Positions 44,277 to 55,905 of a stretch of DNA of 64,000 nucleotides are shown one piece after another (positions within the stretch are counted from its first letter, which is position 1; every line of letters starts with the position of its first letter). This DNA is from Lotus japonicus (Eukaryota > Streptophyta > Magnoliopsida > Fabales > Fabaceae). The stretch lies in contig NC_080042.1 in assembly GCF_012489685.1 (NCBI RefSeq), positions 54,488,066 through 54,552,065 on the forward strand, written 5' to 3'. The position numbers were made by a program, and so were the translations under genes. Below the pieces are notes generated by a model that was given only the letters and a program-made list of their open reading frames with translations, searched no databases and was not told where the DNA came from.

Positions 44277-44581
44277 GATGCGGCCAGGTGTGCTAACTGC
44301 CTTACCCCTATTTTTCCTTTCTTTTTTCAAGCTGCCTATAAGGGTTGGCAAAAGTTGTGTTTGTTTGATGCGCAATTTTTTATGGGGAGGCTCAGAAAAT
44401 GAAAACAAAATTGCCTGGGTGAAATGGGCGGACGTCTGTAAGCCCAAAGAGCTTGGGGGTTTGGGGATCAAGGATCTTTTTGCTTTTAACAAAGCCTTGC
44501 TTGGGAAATGGAGATGGCGGTATTTGACGGAACCAGACAGTCTTTGGAGGAGGGTAATTGAAGCTCAATCTGATCACTATT
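44277..44581 (+). pseudogene. LINE reverse transcriptase, post-palm segment (left half)
   Basis: Encodes GVLTALPLFFLSFFKLP, then RNFLWGGSENENKIAWVKWADVC and GGLGIKDLFAFNKALLGKWRWRY, the conserved stretch after the polymerase core of plant L1-type LINEs. There is no catalytic core. The frame runs directly into the LTR insertion. Confidence 0.88.
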
Positions 44582-47500
44582 TGTAAGGCCCAAGTTTTTA
44601 AACTTATGTCAACTAAATAGAATCCTATTCACGATTAGGGTTGATGTATCGTGAATGGAAACCTGAACTAGAGTTTACCAAATGAAATAAATTTATGAAG
44701 GAGAAAGTTCAGGAAAAGTCCAAGGATTGCATAATGATCGATAAAAGTTATAGCACGATCGTTATACGCTTAAACCTAGGTCAGAAACCCTAGTATATAG
44801 CTAGTTTTCATTTATAGGTACGATGGAAGTTAATTCCAAAAATCTTCAGAGAAATGTTAGAACTTCTCTTTTTCCATATATCACAATCGTTTCGAGGCGA
44901 AACTCTAGGATCTACGAACGTCCGATTCCAATCATCGGAAGTTTGCCGAAACCGAAACCCTGGTATTTCAAAACCCTAGAATTTCCCGACTATGAAGACT
45001 TTTTCTATTCGGAACATCAAATGAAGATTCTACACGCGTACGCCCATTTCTCTTAATGATCTCAATCTTTCTTCAGAAGGAAGTTTTCTATTCCGACATC
45101 CGATGCAAAAAGCAACTTATCGGGTAAAATAGTTTTACACCGACTTTGCATTAGTTACCAAAAATACAAGGAGACCTCATTTTAGTTTTGGAATTCTTTC
45201 GCCAAAACATATCTTAGAATTCACGGAGAATGACGCCGGAAAAATCAGATTCGCGAAACTTTCATTTTACCGCGTTTTGCCAACCTCTATATATAGCCAA
45301 GAAATGAGAAAAAAACACAAAAACTACCCATTTCTTCCCAAGGAGGCCGCGAGTTTGCATAAGAGAAGAGGAGGAGAGATTTTCTTCATTTCTTGCTTGA
45401 TCGTCGATCAATCAGTTGCTACTTCAAGGTGTCGAGGTATAGTCGCTAATTCTTACCTCTGATCGCTTTTTCCATAGCTTTTCTATAGACTTTTCTGAGC
45501 TGATAGTTTTGAGGTTTTTGCAAAACTATCCTGAATACTTCATTTCTGATTCTAAACATCTTCCTTACGTGCCCAAGATCACTTCTGCCGGATTAGATTT
45601 TCCGTAATGTCGCCGGATTTCCGCCGGAATCAATTTTAGCCTTAAATACCCATTTTTGGAGTAAAGCTTCAACCTTTAGGCTGAAAACTATCGCCTTAGC
45701 TTAGTGCTAGTAGGATTAGTTGTCATAAACGTCGTTGGTGACGTCCCTGTCAAATTTGCTTTTTGGGATTTCAGTTTTGAAATTCTAAGTTAAAAATCAT
45801 GACCAAAATACCCCTGCGACAGTTTTTGATCCGATAATTTTTCCGAGTTCAGAATACCCTTAGTTACGGCTAATGAAAGCATAGGAACCAAGTTTGATCG
45901 AAGAAAAATCGAACCCTACAATTACCAAAAGTGGCCGAACCTATGGGGGGAGGGGGAAAATTTCCTTTTCCGAAAACTTGTCCTTTCGCGCTAGATTATC
46001 GTACCTCGGAGTATGTATTACTTCGGGTAACCTTAGTGAGCATTGATAGCTTAGTTTCCGATAGATTCTGATAGTATTTCTGTGGTTTTGCTCTAAAGGT
46101 GATTTTGAGGAATTCCCAGAGGAGCAAGGCGTTGATTGTGAAAGAGCGATAGGAGATAATCCTAGAGAATCTTCAGGTGAGGGCTACTCACTGAATCTCT
46201 AGTTAATGCTTAGGGTCGATGCGTTCGACATTGATTTACTGTTTATGCACTTGTTTGTGGTTGACTGGGAAAAATGTCTTCTGAGGCTTCGGCTGACAAT
46301 GTAGATGATGCATCTACTGAATGTTTTTGATGATTGACTTACATGCTACGTGCTATGTGGGTAATCTAGGATGTGTGGTGCATGCCTTATATGCTAAGTG
46401 CTATATGGTTATTGCTTAATATGTTGATATATGACATGTTGATTGATTGTGCTGAGTTATTTATGCTTTTGCAATGAAATCTGAGTTTCTGAATAGTGAG
46501 AATAGCGGGCAGGTCATGCCGATTTTATTTTGAGAGTTTTGAGAAAGTTTGATAGGACGAATGAGATTCGGACCTTGTTATGGTGTTTCATGGATCGAGA
46601 CATTCTCTGGTGTCATTTGGGGATTAGGAGATCCCGGGAACTTATAAGATTCGCGATAAGATTAAAAGGATATTATTTTGTAAAGAAAACTCATAAGACA
46701 TTAAACAACCTCTAAATCTTCAAATAAGGATATTAAACTCGAAAGGAAGCTTAGGATGCAAATCTTAGTTTTTGGAAAACGGGAAGTGTCGTCGGATCCA
46801 AGTGTTGAGGAGATTGGTAAGTTCTGAGTATGTTGATACTCCTTCGCTCGTTGAGCAGTTTGTTTAGCCATCCAAGGGATGAGCCGAGAAGCTTCACTGA
46901 GGCGTGAGACCTTGTGAATGCGTGATACTCCACTGAGGCGTGAGACCTTGTGGAAAGCATGGATCTTCACTGAGGCGTGAGACCTCGTGAACAGCATGAA
47001 GCTTCACTGAGGCGTGAGACCTTGTGAATGCGGGATACTCTTGTGCTGTCGGAGCAGCTGTGTTGTTGGGCTATCCTGGGGATAAGTCCGGGAAATTGAT
47101 AGTTTCCGAGTATGTGATACTCTTTGCTCGTTGAGCAGTTGTGACCATCGGATGGAGATGTGTCGGATGATTTGGAGATCATCATGAGTTATGTGTTGTT
47201 GTGAAGATGTGTCTTTTGTCGCAGAATCGACTGTTACCTTAGGGTAAGCTTTTAGAGACTTTAATGTAGCTAGAACACGTGGCGACGTGTCGAGTGAGAT
47301 TCGGAGACGTTGTTTGACTAATCATCCTGCATTCATGCAACATTAATGAGGTATTAACACAGGACGTACTCTGGACCTCGTCGGTTTCCAAAATGGTCAT
47401 AAGACCCGGAATGCCGTGTAAGAGCGTTTGTAGACGACTCTTGTAGCAGACCGAAATGGCAGACCTTCGGGTTTACTGCTGATCTGACTACCTTTGTGTG

Positions 47501-48521
47501 GTGTAAGAGGCACGCGGGCCGAAATGGTCCCACCGTGGCTGGTGTTAGGGCTGATCCGTTTGATGTCCATCCGTTTTCCGGAATACATTTGGTTAACTGG
47601 GTTAACCGCCATATCATTTCATGCAACATGCATTCTAACTTAGTTGTTGAGTGTGATTGTTACTTGTTACTCTTACTTGGAGCATGCTAAATTGTTATTG
47701 TTGTCGTTACATTCATTATGGAATATGCAACCCTAGGATGTTATCCCTAGCTATAAGCCTAAGTGGCTATTCTATTATCTGTATCTATTAGTGCTATTAT
47801 TTACATAATTATTTGGAGTTGACCCTCGCGTCTTCTGTGTGTGCTTTGGCGGACAAACGCCCATTGTCAGATGTCTTTGGCGGGCTGGTTCACGACGGTT
47901 CACCCTTCGGGGGGAACTAGGGCTGAGATGCTGGAACAAGAGCGCATCGCGTTCGCGAGAGGAGGACGGATGGTGTACATAGACTAGGTCGTTCTGGATT
48001 TCGAATTCGGACGACGATCATGCTAGCACGTAGGTTTAGTGCTGGTGTGAGCTCCTCGAGTTAGGATTAGTGTAGGAGTAGAGTCTTAGCTCTGACTGTC
48101 ATTTGTTTCCTTTGGGACAGGGTAGTTTCCCACCGATAGCTTTTTGTGTGGTTTCTTTACGGGAATCACAGAGAGTTGGTTGGACTTAGGAGGTCTTATT
48201 TTCAGGCCATTGGGTCAGCTTATTCTCAGTTTTGAGGGATGGTGTTGCGGACACTTAACCTTTTCTTTTGGTTTGTACCTTTTGCCTACGGGCGCTACTT
48301 TCTACTACTTTCCGTCACTGGAGGTTTACTCGTGACGTGGCTAGATACTTACAGCGGGGGCTGTTTTATATATTTTATATTAGTTCTGTTTATCGTTACT
48401 GTTGGGTTTTATTTATTTCAGTCTTGTCTTAGTTATTATCAAAAAAAAAAATATTCACGTTTTTCCGCATTAAGTTTATTTTTGGTTACTAAAGTGACGC
48501 CACCGAAATCGGGGTGTTACA
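44582..48521 (+). mobile_element. Solo LTR of a Ty3-type element (3940 bp)
   Basis: TGTAAGGCCCAAG at the left and ATCGGGGTGTTACA at the right give TG...CA ends; CTATT occurs on both sides (44577-44581 and 48522-48526), a perfect 5-bp target duplication. No internal coding region, primer-binding site or second LTR, so it is a solo LTR left by recombination. The start TGTAAGGCCC is shared with the LTR of the 2.4-11.8 kb Ty3 element, pointing to a related lineage. It contains a 37-bp tandem repeat (46895-47040). The short frames inside are not credible genes. Confidence 0.93.
46895..47040. repeat. 37-bp tandem repeat (4 copies) in the solo LTR
   Basis: The core CACTGAGGCGTGAGACCTTG begins at 46895, 46931, 46968 and 47005 (one copy with CTCG), separated by variable GTGAATGCGTGATACTC or GAAAGCATGGATCTT-type spacers of ~15 bp. 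The period is 36-37 bp. Confidence 0.9.
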
Positions 48522-48526
48522 CTATT

Positions 48527-49488
48527 CTTGTGGTTCGTCTTGTTGGAATGACATTACGTCTTTGTGTCCGGAAGATGCTGATGGTTGGTTCTCTTCGGGG
48601 TTGAAAAAGCTGGTTGGGGAGGGAGATCAGACAAAGTTCTGGTCTGAGGATTGACTTGGTTTAGGGTTATTATTAGCAACGTTTCGTCGGCTGTATATTT
48701 TGTCAAAAAAATAAATACAGCGGCAAAAAGGAGCTTGGGTTTTGGGAGGGTGGTGTCTGGAAGTGGAGGTTTGAGTGGCGCCGCTTTTTGAGAGGACGGG
48801 AATTATCTTGGCTGCAGGACCTGGAGTTAGTCATAAATTGTGGGAGGCGGTGATAGAGGAGAGGGGTGATAAGTGGGTGTTGGAGCCAGGAGATGGAGGG
48901 ACTTATTCTGTTAACACAGCTTACTCTTTTTTGCAGGTAAATCATTTGGCGGCTCCGGCGTGTGACTTTAAACAAATCTGGTCAGCGCCTGCACCTTCTA
49001 ACGTGAGGGCTTTTGTGTGGCGGTTGATGCTGAATCGGATTCAAACAAGGGACAATTTAAGATGTCGGCAAGTACTTTTCAATCCGGATGATTTAACTTG
49101 TCCGTTCTGCAATACGGTGGAGGAGTGTAGCGCTCATCTTTTCTTCACTTGCGCATTCTCTATGGGCGTGTGGCAAGCACTGCATCGCTGGTTGGGGATA
49201 TATGTGGTTTTACCGGCTTCAACTCTGGCCAATTTTGCGCAGTTTACAATCACATCAAGGAATAAAAATCAGCGTCTTGGGGAACTAGCTATCTGGATAG
49301 CTACTGTTTGGTCGCGTTGGCTACAATTGAATTCTATTATTTTCAGGAACAATGCCTTGGATCATAGCTACCTCCTTGATCTGATTCAATCTCGTTCCTG
49401 GCACAGGCTCAAAGCGAAATTCTGCAGGTTTACTTATTCTCTTTATGAGTGGAAATCTTGTCCTTTGGAGTGCATTTCTTCTCTGTAG
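48527..49488 (+). pseudogene. LINE zf-RVT domain region (right half)
   Basis: This continues the LINE after the solo LTR. WSED is followed by an in-frame stop at about 48653, further frame breaks follow, and a clean frame runs from 48775 to a TAG at 49486-49488. That frame holds the zf-RVT domain: YSVNTAYSFLQ, APAPSNVRAFVWRLMLNRIQTRDNL and the zinc-binding CPFCNTVEECSAHLFFTCAFS, then VWQALHRWLG. No RNase H follows; the rest to 49862 is 3' UTR. Confidence 0.88.
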
Positions 49489-49877
49489 GACCGGTGCCCA
49501 TTCATCTCCATCTTATGTTGGGGCGATCTCTAACGTGAGGTTGTTGTAAACCTGTTAGTTAATTGGTTGGAAAGGCTTACGATTTTTGCTGCTACATTGG
49601 ATTCTAATTCTGTGATTGTGAGGGTCTTGGTCGTGTGGACACTTGATGAGTTTGCTGGCAGTTAGTGTTTTGGTATTTTTGGATTAGTTGGCTTTGTAAT
49701 ATGAAACAGGGAGGGTTATAGGCATGCTTGTTGGGGGGTTAGATGGTTTCCTTTTTTACTAGTCTATAGTTTTACCAATATTCTTCTTTTCTTCTCTTTT
49801 GTATTCGGGTTAAGCACCCCTTATGCTAGTTGAATACAATTCTTTGGCTTACCTAAAAAAAACCATTAGTCATGAGT

Positions 49878-50613
49878 CTAGTTGAACCAGGTTGGCTCGT
49901 GGTTTCCAACTGTCATAGCGACAATTTCACTATGGAACTACACATTGTTATAACACTTTGGTCAAAGATACAATCGATTGTTCTCTTTTAAGTGCTCACA
50001 CAACTTACAAATATTTTACCGCTATATACAAAGTAATAAGGTTGCATTTATTAAACTATCTGGAGGGCATGTATCTCCATGCAGATGATCAATGAAAGAT
50101 ATGGGAAAAACAAATAAGTAATGCAGCAGAGTTTTAAATATTGCTCTCTGTCTTAACGTAGCCTACCACCTTAACTTAGACAATTAATTTAAAATAAATT
50201 AAAAACACAAGAGTGCAGCAGGCTTAATATTTCTCAATAAAAAAATAGTGTTTGTATTTTGAATCCATGGTATCCGTTATACACATTTGCATGGTAGACC
50301 GTACATTATGACTCATGAATATTAAATGAATGATAAAATATAGTTTTATTAATATTTTGAATGAGCACATGAGGTCATCTCTACTGAACAAGATTCATTT
50401 TTTTGCGAAAAACTTGGCAGATTCCCCTTACATTATTCCTGACCCTCTTACACACTGCTCCATGTTCTATGTTTATCTATCATAAACTGAAGAAGGGTTT
50501 AATTTGGTGGGGGGAGAGAATGCATCTATAGCTGCTTAATTAAAAATTTGAAGTGGCCCTAACTGTTTAGTGTGGGGTGGGCATGAAAAATCCAAAAAAA
50601 TGTTAGTACTCAG
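49878..50613. other. Intergenic stretch between LINE and copia element
   Basis: No gene seen. The first ~50 bp continues the repeat interrupted by the LINE (GAACCAGGTTGGCTCG). The rest is AT-rich unique-looking sequence. Confidence 0.5.
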
Positions 50614-51355
50614 TGTTAGAAAATGAATAGGTTTGATCGTGATAAAATCACTTTTCTTAAAGTATTTCAAGCACTCTCTGAATTTCATCTTAGAGTTTGG
50701 ATGCAGGAATATCAAGGATAATCAGCCTTGATTCGAGTTTGCACAAGACCAATGAAAACTCCAAATGCAGCGAAGTGTTTTCTGGAAAAACAGAGGATAT
50801 GATTATGTGTTCTGAATTCTGAACATGCACTCTATTTATAGGCAAAACAGAACAATTTATAAGGTTGCGACCATTCATAAATTATGTCTGTTACCAACAA
50901 ATATGTGAATAGTTGCGACCCTTCGTGAACAGGTGCAAAATTCGAATTCTAAAACGAGCATAACAAACGGACGTTACGTCAACCGGGTTGCCGACGCCGT
51001 CGATGCGTCGTGCTAAAGTGCCTCAAGTGTCGTGCCGTCTACAAGCCGCCACTAGCGCCTCTACGCCCACGCCCACGCCCACGCCCACGCCCACGCCCAC
51101 GTCGGTGGTGACACCGGCAAGGGGTGGTGTGGATGGAACATGTGACATAAAAGCTTGGGACCACCAAATCATGCATATGTGACATTATATCCTCTCTTTG
51201 TCTCTTTGTTGAATGGTTGACATTTAATGATATATAAATGCTTTGAAAAGTTACTCCACTTTCTATGTGGGACTTCATTCAAATCCATTCAATGCAACAC
51301 ATTTGTCATTTTGGAACACTATGTAATTATTACTCCTTGAGTAAATATTACAACA
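50614..51355 (-). repeat. 3' LTR of copia element A (742 bp)
   Basis: In window orientation TGTTAGAAAATG...AATATTACAACA. It matches the LTR at 60314-61031 in inverse orientation. TATA motif on the minus strand at 50833-50840 (TATAAATA). It holds a (ACGCCC)6.5 hexamer run at 51063-51101. Near the element's 5' end of the LTR is a palindrome, TTACTC-AAG-GAGTAA (51325-51342). Confidence 0.92.
51063..51101. repeat. (ACGCCC)n hexanucleotide microsatellite, 6.5 units
   Basis: Six perfect ACGCCC units plus ACG. The corresponding place in the LTR of the sister copy (about 60573-60591, opposite strand) has only two to three units, so the array differs between copies. Confidence 0.95.
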
Positions 51356-51894
51356 ATCCCTCACTTGTTACATAAATGACAATTCCAATTCCAGAAATAG
51401 AAACACCTGAGTGTTAATACAGTTTAGTATCTTTCGATTTGAACTAAACCTTAGTAAATATTGTGCAAAGTATAATCGAAATATTAGGTAGCTGTGCTTT
51501 GAACCCATATTCCTAATGATCATACCGACATAAAATTATACACACTCGTTTGTGGTCATTCGCCTACATTTTCTTCGTCTAGCACTTTTTATGGCCATGT
51601 GCTTTCCTGTTTTCGTGAACTTTTTATGAGAGGAACTCCAACTCTCATTTGAGACGGCACCATCTCGAAATTCATATAGGTAAAGTTCATATCGTATGTA
51701 ATTTTCACAAAACTACATATTTTTGATCATGAAGTTCATTAAGAGTATATTGAAACTCAACCCTCAAAATGTAATAGTCAACATTGTTTCTTAATGTTGC
51801 ATTGTCATCCAAATCAACGACTTGTTGTTACCCATTGAATCGTAGGTTAAGGTTTTCTTAACATCAGATTGGGTTTCTACCGTTGTTGGAACTC

Positions 51895-54800
51895 TTACTC
51901 AAGGAGTTTTAATCCCATACCTCTCAAGGTATTCTTTACTAAGTCTCTCGCCAGTGGCTTAGTAAAAGAATCTGCTAGATTATAGCTTGTTTGTATATAA
52001 GTCAGTGAGATAATCCATCTTTAATCATCTTTCTCACAAGAGAATGTCTCAGACCTATGTGTCTAGATTTAGCATTATATACTTCACTGTATGCTCTGGC
52101 TAGGGTGGCTTGGCTATCACAATGTATCAACACTTTTGAAACATTTTCTTTAGCCAATGGAATTTCCAATAGGAGATCTCTTAGCCATTTAGCTTCTTGT
52201 CCTGCAGAAGCTAGAGCCACGAATTCTGATTCCATGGTGGAGAGGGTAATACACGTTTGTTTCTTGCTCTTCCAAGAAATTGCTCCTCCAGCCAATGTGA
52301 ATATCCACCCAGTGGTGGATTTATGATCTCCAGCACTCGATATCCAACAAGCATCGGTATATCCTTCTAGTATTGCTGGAAACCTATCATAATGAAGTCC
52401 AAGATCTTTGGTTTTTGAAAGATAACCAAATATCCTTGTAACTGCCTTCCAATGCTCACCATTTGGATTGCTAGTGTATCTACTCATCTTACCAACAGAG
52501 AATGCAATGTCGGGTCTGGTGCATTGCATTAGATACATTAGACATCCAATAACGCTTGCATATTCCAACTGGGCCACTGCCCTTCCTTTATTCTTTTCAA
52601 GTTTGACGCTAGGATCAAAGGGAGTATTTACTTCCTTAAATCTTAGGTGTTTGAACTTATCTAACATTTTCTCAATGTAATGTGTTTGACTAAGTTCATA
52701 ACCCCCACTATTTCTTTTAACTTTAATCCCTAAAATGGTATCAACTTGTCCAAGATCTTTCATCTTGAAAGAGGACTTTAGAAAATTCTTTGTTTCTAGA
52801 ATTCCATCCATGGTATTGCTCATGATGAACATATCATCCACATAAAGACAAAGAAATATTGCAGTATCGTTCTGCACCTTTGTGTATAGACATTCGTTGC
52901 AAGAATTCGGAATGAATCCATTTGAAATTATGACCGAGTCAAATTTCTGATGCCACTGTTTTGGCGCCTGTTTTAGGCCATATAGAGATTTTACTAGTTT
53001 GCACACTTTCTGTTCATTTCCAGGAAGTATGTAACCCTCTGGTTGTTCCATGTAAATTTCCTCATCTAGATCTCCATTTAAGAATGCAGTTTTAACATCC
53101 ATTTGATGTACTGCAAGATCATTTCTTGAGGCTAATGCAAACAATACTCTAATTGTGGTTGTTCTTGCAACTGGTGCATATGTGTCAAAGTAATCAATAC
53201 CTTCTTTTTGTCTAAATCCTTTGGCTACTAATCTGGCCTTATAGGTGTTTAATGTTCCATCAGTATGAAACTTTTTCCTAAACACCCATTTACATCCAAT
53301 AGGTCTTGAACCTTTTGGAAGATCAACTAGTTCCCAGGTTTGATTAGACAAGATTGAATCCATTTCATCTTGCATTGCATCTTTCCAAAAAGAGGAATCC
53401 CTTGAAGCCATGGCTTCATTATATGTTTTAGGATCATCCTCTAATTGTAGAATAATAGGAATTTTATGCACATCATTCTTACAATTACCTTCAACAAGGT
53501 AAAAGGAAATGAGTTGAGAATCGATTTCATCTGAACCTAAGTTCTTAGTCTTTTGAATTCTCTTACTTTTCCTAGGTTCAGGTTGTATTTCTACAACTTC
53601 TTGAGAATCTATATCTCGAGATTCCTCATTAGTGTGCGTTTCATAGTCTTTATTCTTTGTTATAAAATTTTCAAAGAATTCCACATCTCTGGATTCGACT
53701 ATGACATTAGACTCAAGATTTAGAAGTCTATATGCCTTACTGTTTGTGGCATATCCGACGAACGCACACCTATTTCCACGGGGACCCAATTTTGTTCTCT
53801 TTGGATCCATATTTTTGTAATATGCTACGCACCCCCACACTCTAAAATAACCAATGTTTGGTGATCTACCCTTCCATATTTCATATGGAGATATTCCGGT
53901 CATTTTTAGGGGTATCCGGTTCATTATATGACATGCGGATAAAAGTGTCTCGCCCCATAAATTAAATGATAATTCAGAGTGCATTAGCATGCAGTTTATC
54001 ATTTCTTGATAGGTTCGATTCTTTCTTTCAGCAAGACCATTTTGTTGTGGTGTACGCGGTGCAGAACATTCATGTATAATGCCATGTTCTTCGCAAAAAG
54101 AATTGAATTCTGTAGAGAAATATTCTCGACCCCTATCACTTCTCAAAACTTTGATAGTTTTATTTAATTGATTTTCTACTTCTGCTTTGTATGATTTAAA
54201 GGCATTGAAAGCATCATCTTTATGCTTCAATAGGTAAACATGAGTGTACCTAGAACAATCGTCTATGAATATTATGAAATATCTATTTCCCCCACGGGTT
54301 AGCATGCCATTAAATTCACATAAGTCAGAATGTACAAGATCAAGTAAATTAGACTTTCTTTCAACACTTTTGAAAGGTTTTTTGATCATTTTAGATTTAA
54401 CACATATTTCGCATTTTTCAAATTCATGAATGTTACATGAGATTAATTTGGACTTAACTAGTCTATTCATAGTACTAATACCAATATGTGCTAATCTAGA
54501 ATGCCATAAGGAAACAAAATCAATCATATAAGCAGAATTGGAAACTTTATTAATAATGTTATCAATAGTACATAATTTGATCATTCCCTCAGCGGAATAT
54601 CCTTTTCCTACAAACACCCCATTACGAGTTAATATGAGTTTCCCGGATTCATACACAGATTTGATTCCTGGTTTTCCCAACAAGTCCCCACTAACAAGGT
54701 TCCTACTCATCTCTGGAACATGCAGCACATTAACAAGAGTAACTTTCTTTCCGGAAGTGAAATTTAGTTCGACAGTTTCAGTTCCGACAACTTTTGATCG

Positions 54801-55828
54801 AACTTCATTTCCCATCTGCACTTCTTGATCATCAGTTGATTCAGAGTAAGTCTTGAACAATGCTTTGTCATATGATACATGAACAGAGGCACATGTATCA
54901 TACCACCACCCTGGAACTTTACCCTTTACAGCCTTAACTTCGCTCACAGTAGCGATTATTTCATCATCAACTTGGACATCATTCACTTCCTTTTTAGCCT
55001 TGTTTTGTCTGCAGTCTCTAGCAAAGTGGCCAGGCTTTCCGCAAACATAGCAGCCACCCTTTGGACCTTTTGTTCCATTGTTGTTTTTGAACTTATTATG
55101 TTCTTTCTTTGGTCCGAGATGTTGCTGTTTGCCATCATATTTTTTCTTTCCTTTTGCAATTACAGTATTTGCCTTAGAGAAACTAGAAGACTCAGCATTG
55201 TCTCTGACCTTCGATTCCTCCTCGATTCGAAGGTGTTTCTGAATTTTCTCCAAAGAAAAGTCTTCAGAATTGTGCAGCAGTTTCTTCCTGTAACCATTCC
55301 AGGAATGTGGCAATTTTGCAATGATTGCACCAACTTGAAAGGCTTCAGAGATATCTATTTTCACTGCCTTTATCTTATTTACGATAACCCGTAACTCGTG
55401 AACTTGTTGCAGAATAGTTTTTGTATCTAACATTTTGAAATCGAAATATTTAGATATTAAGAACTTTTTGGTACCTTCTTCCTCAGCCTTGAATTTGAAT
55501 TCCAATGCTTTCGATATTTCCACTGCGGACTGAGTGTCTGTGTACAGATCATAGAGGCGGTCGGAGAGAGTGTTCAGAATGTGTCCACAGCACAGCAACT
55601 CATCCTCTCTGCGCTTCTTTCTTTCGGTCTTAAGTTCATCAGAATCATCATCTTTTGGTTCAGCAATTGGTGTTATATCAGGGTCTAACACATAATATAT
55701 CTTCAGTGCAGTCAGGAGAAAAATCATCTTGTCTTGCAAGCGAGTGAAATTCGTTCCATCGAAGCGATCAAGTTTGACAAGATCCTGGTTCATAACTTTG
55801 ATACTGGAGATAGAAGCATCGGTACCAT
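51895..55828 (-). pseudogene. Copia Gag-Pol (element A), frameshifted at both ends
   Basis: Between 55825 and 52010 the frame is open. Domains in order: gag ([15 protein letters not shown]..), zinc knuckle [14 protein letters not shown], protease motif [12 protein letters not shown], integrase zinc region ([17 protein letters not shown]), integrase core ([27 protein letters not shown]), reverse transcriptase ([20 protein letters not shown]) and RNase H ([15 protein letters not shown]). Two breaks: a base missing just after the ATG at 55828 (GGTACC where the sister copy has GGCTACC), so the true start is out of phase, and a shift near 52010 giving an early stop; the other phase continues (TSYNLADSFTKPL) to TAA at 51895. 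The open frame extending to 55940 uses LTR and filler sequence and is not a real N-terminus. Confidence 0.9.
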
Positions 55829-55905
55829 TTGAAATTACTTTAAGATTGTTAGAAAATGAATAGGCTTGATCGTGATGAACCAGGATCTTGTCAAACTTGA
55901 TCGCT
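55763..55905. repeat. 30-bp perfect inverted repeat at the broken LTR of copia A
   Basis: AGCGATCAAGTTTGACAAGA... at 55763-55792 (inside gag) returns in inverted form at 55876-55905, directly after the ~30-bp LTR stub. The inverted copy continues imperfectly (CTACCGATTGGAAACAG) for ~15 bp. A fragment of gag in the opposite orientation is thus joined to the truncated LTR. Confidence 0.9.

Larger units (their letters stand above)
44277..49862 (+). mobile_element. 5'-truncated L1-type LINE, split by a solo LTR
   Basis: The element starts within the C-terminal part of the reverse transcriptase, ends in an A tail (about 49855-49862), and is flanked by identical 15-bp copies CCATTAGTCATGAGT at 44262-44276 and 49863-49877. 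Its coding part is cut at 44581 by a 3.94-kb solo LTR and resumes at 48527; the LINE itself is ~1.64 kb. It was inserted first, the LTR later. Confidence 0.92.
50614..55876 (-). mobile_element. Ty1-copia retrotransposon A, 5' LTR truncated
   Basis: On the minus strand: a 5' LTR reduced to its last ~30 bp (55876-55847), gag-pol (55828-51895), 3' internal region with purine tract AAGTGAGGGAT, and a full 3' LTR (51355-50614). Same family as the plus-strand copy at 60314-64000. The gag-pol is long and mostly open but has a frameshift at the start codon and another near 52010. Without a 5' LTR it has no promoter of its own and cannot be copied normally. Confidence 0.92.

Noticed and set aside
46895..47040. 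CRISPR-like 37-bp periodicity
   Set aside because: Only ~15-bp spacers that resemble each other, inside a solo LTR with clear TG...CA ends; an ordinary LTR subrepeat.
50609..50613. CTCAG as target duplication of copia A
   Set aside because: The other end of the element is truncated, so no matching copy can exist next to it.
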